Source: Streptomyces tailanensis (GTDB taxonomy: Bacteria > Actinomycetota > Actinomycetes > Streptomycetales > Streptomycetaceae). Taken from it: a stretch of DNA of 64,000 bases. Shown one piece after another: positions 41,510-47,670 of this stretch; the first letter of the stretch is position 1; each line of letters starts with the position of its first letter. Both the position numbers and the translations under genes were made by a program. Location: the NCBI RefSeq assembly GCF_008386495.1, contig NZ_VTHJ01000018.1, positions 1 through 64,000 of the forward strand, in the 5' to 3' direction. The notes beneath the pieces were generated by a model. That model was not told the origin of the DNA, made no database searches, and saw only the letters and a list, made by a program, of their open reading frames with translations.

Positions 41510-41737
41510 CGAGGAACGCGGTCCAGGCGGTGGGGGGAGAGGGTGAGGTGGGGGGGCTGTGGGGTTCTTGGAGTCGCGGATGTGGATGGTGTGGGGGCAG
41601 GGGGATATCTCGATGCATTCGCCGCCCGCGCCGCTGCTGTGCGATGACTTGCGCCAGGTGTAGGCGGCTTCGATGCATTCGCCGCCTTCACCGTCGCTGT
41701 AGCTGGACTTGAACCGGTTGAGAATCTCGGTGCTCAC
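41487..41737 (-). pseudogene. DUF397 gene broken by two homopolymer frameshifts
   Basis: The GTG at 41737 opens a DUF397 frame with two W/F-KSS-x-S...GGECIE units (FKSSYSDGEGGECIEAAYTW, RKSSHSSGAGGECIEISP) and HIRDSKNPTAP. The normal ending, HLTLSP and TAWTAFLAIAV, is found only by changing frame twice, at a run of seven G (41550-41556) and a run of six G (41532-41537). In the unshifted frame the protein continues into unrelated sequence. Either the gene is dead or the runs are sequencing errors. The start overlaps the end of the upstream regulator remnant (GTGA). Confidence 0.7.
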
Positions 41738-42328
41738 AGTTCCCCCGGCTTCTTCTCAATCAGGGCCCGAGACTCCGTGGGCAGGAGCGCCATCGCTGGC
41801 ATGATTCCATAGCGATCGGCGATCTTCCGGACCTCCTCCAAGTCGGTGATCAGCCTGGGGAAGCCCTGTACCTCCGTGTACGCAACCTGCGGGTGCTTCT
41901 GCGGGGTCAACAGGTTGAATGCACCGCCCATGTTGGGATGGTCCTCGATCTCGACGTTCCGCATGCTGCCCCTGATTGGCATAGAAGTGCAGCTCAACCG
42001 CCTCTGCCTCCAACCCGGCGTAACTCCTATACCACTCCGGATGCCGAGTCCGCGCCTTCTTCATCCCCTCCTTGATCTCAGGGATCATCGCCTTCAACAG
42101 CCCCCCCCGGCATCAAGAAGTTCATCCGCCTTCTCCAACACCTCCGGCCGAGCCACCCGCACCCCCCGCTCCATCGCACCGATCGCGTCCGGCCCGTACC
42201 CCACCGCCTCCCCCAACTCCTTCTGCGTCAGCCCGGCCCGCTCCCGCAGCAGCTTCAACAGCTTGCCGACCGCCGTGAACAACCCGGTCGTACCGTCGGC
42301 CTCCGCCGGAGTCTCCGGCGTCGTTCAT
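41734..42328 (-). pseudogene. Degraded helix-turn-helix/DUF5753 regulator
   Basis: Pieces of an XRE/DUF5753 regulator are spread over three frames: MNDAGDSG (42328 on), then LLKLLRERAGLTQKELGEAV and AIGAMERGVRVARPEV, then WYRSYAGLEAEAVELHFYAN, then MGGAFNLLTPQKHPQVAYTE with TDLEEVRKIADRYGIMPAMA and the C-terminal IEKKPGEL. The central part between HFYAN and MGGAFN, normally over 100 residues, is missing. Several frameshifts plus this deletion make it a pseudogene. It is the decayed partner of the DUF397 gene just downstream. Confidence 0.75.
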
Positions 42329-42541
42329 CCGCCATCGATCCCGCCCTCACCTCGTCGTGGTCACGGCCGACGAGCCGACGCCTCGCGCACCGCACCCATA
42401 CGGCTACTTAGCGTCCCGCCGCCATATCTGGTCAGACTGGAACCGGACGACCGCGCTGAGTGACATGAATGCGGAAATCCCCACGACTCCCACCGTCCTC
42501 GGCGGCGGCTGCGCGCCTGGGGCATCCCCGAGGGGAGCGAG

Positions 42542-42841
42542 GTGTACGACAACGCGGTGCTGGTCGCCGCCGAGCTGGTGACGAACGCGGCCATGCACGG
42601 GGACGTCACCGGGCACAGCTTTCTGCTGAAGGTGGTGTGGACGACCGGCACCGTGCGTATCGAGGTGGCCGACGCGTGCGAGACGCGGCGGCAGAAAACG
42701 CGGCGGGCGGAGCCCGAGGCCGAGTCCGGGCGGGGGCTGCTGATCGTGGAGGCCCTCGCCGACAAGTGGGGCATCGAGGACCGGGACCTGGGGAAGACCG
42801 TGTGGGCCGAGCTGAGCACCAGTGTCAGTACCAGCCCGTAA
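42542..42841 (+). CDS. RsbW-like HATPase (anti-sigma kinase type), N-terminally truncated
   Basis: The 99-aa product keeps the ATP-binding parts of the Streptomyces HATPase_c_2 family: N-box ELVTNAAMHGD, VRIEVADAC where D-x-G-x-G usually lies, and SGRGLLIVEALADKWGIEDR. The usual start of about 40 residues is not in the same frame: RRRLRAWGIPEGSE continues upstream in frame but meets a stop at 42461 with no start codon. The GTG at 42542 is a default start. It may be a decayed anti-sigma or regulatory kinase gene, consistent with its broken neighbours. Confidence 0.55.
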   Translation: MYDNAVLVAAELVTNAAMHGDVTGHSFLLKVVWTTGTVRIEVADACETRRQKTRRAEPEAESGRGLLIVEALADKWGIEDRDLGKTVWAELSTSVSTSP

Positions 42842-42935
42842 GGGCGTGAGGACGTCGAGGGCCGCCCGAGTGAATGTTCTGCCGATCGGTCCTACTGAAA
42901 ATCCTCTCGGCGAAGTGGATCTACATACTGAGTGA

Positions 42936-45341
42936 ATGCGGACGCAGAAGAAGATTCCCACCCTGATTCACCAAACCTGGAAAGACGCCGACGTGCCGGC
43001 CCAATGGAAGAAATGGGCCGACTCCTGGCGCCGGCATCACCCCGGCTGGGGATACCGCCTGTGGACCGACTCTGACAATCGCACATTCCTCCAGGAGTAC
43101 TATCCCTGGTTCCTGCCCATCTACGACGGCTACGCGGAACCGATCATGCGGGCCGACGCAATTCGCTACTTTCTGCTCGACCATTTCGGCGGGCTCTACG
43201 TGGATCTGGACTTCGAGTGCCTGAGCCCGGTCGACGGAATCCTTGACGGGCGCGAACTCGTCCTCGGCTGCGAGCCCGAGGCGCACACACGGCTGCTGCT
43301 GGCCCGCCGGCGCGGATTCAGCCGCATCGTCGGCAACGCGTTCATCGCGTCACGGCCGGGCCACCCCTTCTGGGCCCATGTGCACCGCCAGTTGGTCGGC
43401 GCCCACAGAATGCCTGGTGCGCTGGACGTCACGGGCCCCTTCTTCCTCACCAGGGCGATCGACAGCGCCCCGGAGCCTGCCTCGATCGCCTCGATCACGA
43501 TCCTCGGACCGGAGGTCCTGTACCCCGAGGTGAGCCCGTACGCGACAGAGCTGTTCGGCCCTCAGGAAGCCGACTACGAGCGGGCGTACGCCGTGCACCA
43601 CTGGTCCGGCAGCTGGGTGCGTGACTCGCCTGCGACTCCCCGGACATCGGCCGGCAAACGGTTCCCGTTCTGGGCGAGCCAGGAGCTGCAACCGCTCGCC
43701 GACGGCCTGCTCAACCTGGACGCGCAACGCCGCCGCTGGACCTCGGGCGCGCCCGCGCCGACGGTGTCGTGCCTGATGGTGACGAAGGACCGCTCGTCGA
43801 CGGCCCGCCGCGCGATCGCGTGCTTCCGTACGCAGACCTACCCCAGTCTGGAACTGGTCGTCGTGGAGGACGGCACGGACGACGCCCTTGAGCGGCACAT
43901 TCGCGAGCTGGACGACCCGAGGATCCGCCATCACCGGCTCCCCCCGGAGGGGCGGACGCTGGGTGAACTGCGCAACGAGGCGGTGGACCGGGCCACCGGG
44001 CCGTACGTATGTCAGTGGGACGACGACGACCTGTACGACCCGGAGCGGATCGAGACGCAGATGGCGGCGATCCTCTCGCTCGGCGCCGAGGCCTGTTTCC
44101 TCGCACGTGAACGGCTGTGGTGGCCCGCTCGCCACAAGCTCGCGATCTCCTGCGCGCGCGTATGGGAGGGGTCGATGGTGTGCGCCAAGGACCGCCTCCC
44201 GCGCTACCCGGCACTACGCCGGGGCGAGGACACCCCGGTGGCGGAAGAGGTGGTCCGCACCTGCCGGGTGGTATCGGTCGACGCACCCGAGTTGTACACG
44301 TACGTGTGTCACGGCGGCAACACGTTCAACGAAGCCCATTTCGCGGAGCACTTCGACGTGGCGACGGAGACATGGTCCGAACCCGGCGCATACGCGGAGC
44401 GGTTGCTCGCGATGGCGACCCGGCTGCCGATCGGGCCGGAGGACATCGCCCACGCCGAGAACGGCCCCACCCCCCGACCCTCCGGGCGAAGAGCACAGAC
44501 GGCCACGGCCCCCGGCCCGGCGAGAGAACGACCCCCGGTACTGGTGCTCACCCCCCTCAAGGACGCGGCCGCGTTCCTGCCGGGCTATCTCGAGAACCTT
44601 CGCACCCTGGACTATCCCCGCGAGGCGATCTCCCTGGGCCTGCTGGAGGGCGACAGCAAGGACACGACGCGGGATCAGCTCGAACAGGTCCTGCCCGGCC
44701 TTGAGGCGGAGTTCCGGCGGGTCACCCTCGTACACCGTGACTTCGGCCTCCAACTGGAAGGCCCCCGCTGGGAGCCCGGCGTCCAGCGTCGACGCCGCTC
44801 GGTGCTGGCCAAGGTGCGCAACCATCTGCTCTCCCGAACCCTCGCCGACGAGGAGTGGGTGCTGTGGCTCGACGCGGATGTCACCGGCTACCCGGCCGAT
44901 CTCGTCCAACGCCTCCTCGGAGCGCGCAAGGACATCGTCGTCCCGCACTGTGCCACGACGACCGGTGGACCGACGTACGACCTCAACACCTTCGTCCTGC
45001 ACCCCAGGGCCGGCACGCTCAACTGGTCCCAGTGGCTGCGTGACGGCATCCTGCAGCCGCCCAGGGGGTTCGGCCGGACGTACCTCGACGAGTTGCGCGG
45101 GCAGGGGCTCATCCGCGTCGACTCGGTCGGCGGCACCACCCTGCTGGTACGCGCCGACCTGCACCGGGACGGTCTGATCTTCCCCTCCTTCCCGTACCAG
45201 CACCTCATCGAGACCGAGGGCCTGGCCGCGATGGCCCGGGACATGGGCACTGCCTGCTGGGCGCTGCCCGACCTGGAAGTGCTGCACCCGCACCACGCCA
45301 CCAGTGCCGAGCCGCCGCCGCTGGTACACCACATGGCGTAA
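42936..45341 (+). CDS. Three-module glycosyltransferase: Och1/GT32-like + GT2 + Anp1/GT62-like
   Basis: The 801-aa protein has three catalytic modules. Residues 1-230: Gly_transf_sug/Och1-like (IPTLIHQTWKD, ADAIRYFLLDHFGGLYVDLD with DXD at 90-92, final HHWSGSW). Residues 272-480: GT2 (PTVSCLMVTKDR, VVVEDGTDD, QWDDDDLYDP). Residues 530-790: Anp1/GT62-like (VLVLTPLKDAAAFLPGYLEN, AKVRNHLLSRTLADEEWVLW, LDADVTGYP, YDLNTFVLHP). Och1 and Anp1 are mannosyltransferases of fungal N-glycans and mannan. No membrane segment is seen. A CATACT hexamer six bases before the ATG suggests a leaderless mRNA. A secreted sequon-bearing peptide gene follows after 125 nt, a likely substrate or pathway partner. Confidence 0.82.
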   Translation: MRTQKKIPTLIHQTWKDADVPAQWKKWADSWRRHHPGWGYRLWTDSDNRTFLQEYYPWFLPIYDGYAEPIMRADAIRYFLLDHFGGLYVDLDFECLSPVDGILDGRELVLGCEPEAHTRLLLARRRGFSRIVGNAFIASRPGHPFWAHVHRQLVGAHRMPGALDVTGPFFLTRAIDSAPEPASIASITILGPEVLYPEVSPYATELFGPQEADYERAYAVHHWSGSWVRDSPATPRTSAGKRFPFWASQELQPLADGLLNLDAQRRRWTSGAPAPTVSCLMVTKDRSSTARRAIACFRTQTYPSLELVVVEDGTDDALERHIRELDDPRIRHHRLPPEGRTLGELRNEAVDRATGPYVCQWDDDDLYDPERIETQMAAILSLGAEACFLARERLWWPARHKLAISCARVWEGSMVCAKDRLPRYPALRRGEDTPVAEEVVRTCRVVSVDAPELYTYVCHGGNTFNEAHFAEHFDVATETWSEPGAYAERLLAMATRLPIGPEDIAHAENGPTPRPSGRRAQTATAPGPARERPPVLVLTPLKDAAAFLPGYLENLRTLDYPREAISLGLLEGDSKDTTRDQLEQVLPGLEAEFRRVTLVHRDFGLQLEGPRWEPGVQRRRRSVLAKVRNHLLSRTLADEEWVLWLDADVTGYPADLVQRLLGARKDIVVPHCATTTGGPTYDLNTFVLHPRAGTLNWSQWLRDGILQPPRGFGRTYLDELRGQGLIRVDSVGGTTLLVRADLHRDGLIFPSFPYQHLIETEGLAAMARDMGTACWALPDLEVLHPHHATSAEPPPLVHHMA

Positions 45342-45466
45342 CCGTTTTGGCGCGATAAGTAATGAAATCCTACGGTGGGGCTACTGCCCCTGGGTCCCAG
45401 GACCTCTGCATGGAGTTCACACGCCGCAGCGGGCAGCTCCCAGACCCCCGAAAGAAAGGTCCCACC

Positions 45467-45880
45467 GTGAAAGCCCGCCTCATGTCCTCCCTGGCCCTCC
45501 CCGCCGCACTGGCAACCGCCGGACTGCTCAACACGGCGGAGGCGGCCTACGCGACCGCCCTCGGTTCGGACGCGCGGACAGCATCGGCACCCTACGCGTA
45601 CCAAGGCCAGCCGATAAGCGGCGACGTCACCCTCACCTCCGCGGACGGGCACCCCTGCACGCCCCTCGGAAACGTCACCATCACCGACTACGGGCACTGC
45701 TGCACGCCCATCGGGAACGTCACCCTCACCGACTACAACGTCTGCTGTACGCCGGTGGCCAACATGACCATCTGTGACTACGAGCACCACCAGGAGCACG
45801 ACCACGGCCACCACGAGAACGGCCTTCACGACCACCACGACCATGACCACGACCATGGGCGTCAACTGCGCTTCAGCTAG
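45467..45880 (+). CDS. Secreted Cys/His-rich repeat peptide with N-x-T sequons
   Basis: The 137-aa product (GTG start, GAAAGGT upstream) has a signal peptide (MSSLALPAALATAGLLNTAE; cleavage near AEA-AYA). Residues 52-107 hold 15-residue repeats of the form CTPxGNVTxTDYxxC: a degenerate first unit (GDVTLTSADGHPC), then CTPLGNVTITDYGHC, CTPIGNVTLTDYNVC and CTPVANMTICDYEHH. The last three carry N-V/M-T sequons at N69, N84 and N99, and six cysteines (64, 78, 79, 93, 94, 103). The tail (106-130) is mostly His/Asp, a probable metal site. It lies between two glycosyltransferase genes. I know no named family; it may be glycosylated or disulfide-linked. Confidence 0.75.
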   Translation: MKARLMSSLALPAALATAGLLNTAEAAYATALGSDARTASAPYAYQGQPISGDVTLTSADGHPCTPLGNVTITDYGHCCTPIGNVTLTDYNVCCTPVANMTICDYEHHQEHDHGHHENGLHDHHDHDHDHGRQLRFS

Positions 45881-45952
45881 CGCCTGATCCGGCAGGTCTG
45901 CCGCGACGTGGTCCTCGAACAGGACTGGGGGGGGCGTCGGCATTCCGTTCAT

Positions 45953-46004
45953 CCCGGTTCCGTTCCGTTCCGCTCCTTACCGTTCCGTACCGTACCGAAG
46001 CGAA
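45953..46004. repeat. Pentanucleotide GTTCC/GTACC repeat tract
   Basis: About ten imperfect 5-nt units (GTTCC, GTTCC, GCTCC, TTACC, GTTCC, GTACC and similar) run from 45953 to just before the ribosome-binding region of the downstream GT2 gene. Such tracts can change length by slippage; here it would alter promoter or leader spacing. Confidence 0.6.
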
Positions 46005-46013
46005 AGACGGCGC

Positions 46014-46985
46014 ATGCCCCACAGCCCCGACCCTGTGGTCTCGGTGGTCATCCCCTGCCACAACTACGCCCGTTATCTGCCCGAGGCAGTGTCCAGCGTC
46101 GTCGCCCAGACGTTCCGCGCCTGGGAACTCGTCATCGTCGACGACGGCAGTACCGACAACGCCTTCGAGGTGGCCCAGGACTTGGTGGCCCGTCACCCGG
46201 ACCGGTCCATCAGGGTGCTCCAACAGGCCAATGCCGGGGTCTCCGCCGCGCGCAACACCGGAATCGAGGCCGCTGCCGGCCGTTACATCCTTCCGCTGGA
46301 CGCCGACGACGTGATCGCGCCCACGATGCTGGAGAAGACCGTCGCGGTGCTGGACGGTGACCCCGACATCGCCATCGCCTCAACGGACGTGTTCACCTTC
46401 ACCGACGACGATCTGCCCCCGCAGGCGATGCCCCTCCCCGCCTACAGCAGAGAACTCCTGCTCCAGCGACTGATCATGTTCTACTGCTCGCTGTACCGCC
46501 GTGAAGCGTGGCAGACCGTGGGCGGGTACGACGAGAGCATGCGGGCGGGAGAGGACTGGGACTTCTGGATCGGCTGCGTCGAGCACGGCTTCGACGCCCA
46601 CCACATCCATGAGCCGTTGTTCGGGGCGCGCAACAAGGACACCGGACTGCATCTGGAAGCCGCAGAGAACGACCTGGCCATCCGGGCCCGCATCGTGGCC
46701 AACCATCCGGACCTGTTCAAGCCGATCACCCGCGGCTGGGCACACGCCGTGCTCACCCAGGACGCGGAAGCGTGCCTGCGGGACGAGCACGTGCCCGACG
46801 ACATCCTCACCCGGGCCGCCGAGATGGACCAGTTCCTCTCCGCGGTCATGGCCCTGCAGCGCACAACGCGGGTGCAGTACTACCACATCCGGCGCCTGGA
46901 GAAGGCGCTGGCCGCCGCCCAGAGCGGCGACGCCGTCCCGTCCGTCCCGGAGAGAGAGCCCGCCCCGACGGCTTCCTCGGTTTGA
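46014..46985 (+). CDS. GT2-family glycosyltransferase
   Basis: The 323-aa enzyme has a GT-A fold: VSVVIPCHNYARYLPEAVSS, VIVDDGSTDNAFEV, NAGVSAARNTGIEAA, LPLDADDVIAPTML (DXD-like D-A-D-D) and AGEDWDFWIGC near the acceptor site. No membrane helix is seen. It lies 133 nt after the repeat-peptide gene and probably acts in the same glycosylation pathway as the three-module enzyme. Sugar donor and acceptor are unknown. Confidence 0.85.
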   Translation: MPHSPDPVVSVVIPCHNYARYLPEAVSSVVAQTFRAWELVIVDDGSTDNAFEVAQDLVARHPDRSIRVLQQANAGVSAARNTGIEAAAGRYILPLDADDVIAPTMLEKTVAVLDGDPDIAIASTDVFTFTDDDLPPQAMPLPAYSRELLLQRLIMFYCSLYRREAWQTVGGYDESMRAGEDWDFWIGCVEHGFDAHHIHEPLFGARNKDTGLHLEAAENDLAIRARIVANHPDLFKPITRGWAHAVLTQDAEACLRDEHVPDDILTRAAEMDQFLSAVMALQRTTRVQYYHIRRLEKALAAAQSGDAVPSVPEREPAPTASSV

Positions 46986-47007
46986 CGCAGTGGTCCCGGC
47001 GACAGGG

Positions 47008-47598
47008 TCAGAACGTCGGCGGGTCCAGCACCAGGTTCCGCCGCACGTCGGTCACGCTCACGCCCTCCGGGACCCCGAACGCTTCGACGGTCACAAACGT
47101 GTTGTAGCCGTTGACCTCCACCGCCAGGTGGTCGCCGCCCGCCACGCGCAGGTCGATCCTCGTCCGGGGCACACCCGCGTGCTCCGGCATCCAGTGGATC
47201 CGCGCTGCCGGGTAGTCGAGGGCCGTCAGCTTCTCGTGCAGCACCTCGTAGTCGTTCGCCCCCGTGCTGCTGAACGCCTCATGGATGCGCTCCGCGTGCA
47301 GCTCGCCGCGGCACTTCTCGATGGCGGTCAGCGGCACCTCCTCGACGGAGACGGGCTGGGTGGAGTCGAGGTCCGTGGGCTCGGACAGGTCACCGTCGAT
47401 GACGCCGCCTCCGCCGGGTAGGACCGGAGTGCAGTAGTCCGTGATGCTGTTCGCGAAGTTCAGGAACCGTGTCTCCGCATCGCTGTCGGTGGCGGCCGCC
47501 GCGTTCGTCGCGCCGTAGCAGGACAGGACGACGCAGCTGAGCGTGGCCGCCAGCACAGACTTCACCAGGAAGGACTTCGGAAGGATTTTTGTCCGCAT
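47008..47598 (-). CDS. Secreted hypothetical protein
   Basis: The 196-aa protein has a signal peptide (LVKSVLAATLSCVVLSCYGA; residues about 10-30) that could also be read as a lipobox at the second Cys. The mature part has SITDYCTPVLPGGGGVIDG, EKCRGELHAERIHEAFSS, and a C-terminal beta-rich RIDLRVAGGDHLAVEVNGYN region. I do not recognise the family. The DYCTPV segment recalls the CTPV repeats of the nearby peptide, possibly by chance. It is convergent with the GT2 gene, 22 nt away. ATG at 47598 gives the best signal peptide. Confidence 0.65.
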   Translation of the reverse strand: MRTKILPKSFLVKSVLAATLSCVVLSCYGATNAAAATDSDAETRFLNFANSITDYCTPVLPGGGGVIDGDLSEPTDLDSTQPVSVEEVPLTAIEKCRGELHAERIHEAFSSTGANDYEVLHEKLTALDYPAARIHWMPEHAGVPRTRIDLRVAGGDHLAVEVNGYNTFVTVEAFGVPEGVSVTDVRRNLVLDPPTF

Positions 47599-47670
47599 GG
47601 ACGTACGATGCGGGCCGCCGGCCACCGCCCACATGAGTACCCGTACTCAACCCACCCTCAGAAACCGCCC

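Noticed and set aside
45467..45880. Lanthipeptide or lasso peptide precursor
   Set aside because: The Cys-rich repeats invite it, but no lanthionine synthetase, lasso cyclase or leader peptidase gene lies nearby, and the N-terminus is an ordinary signal peptide.
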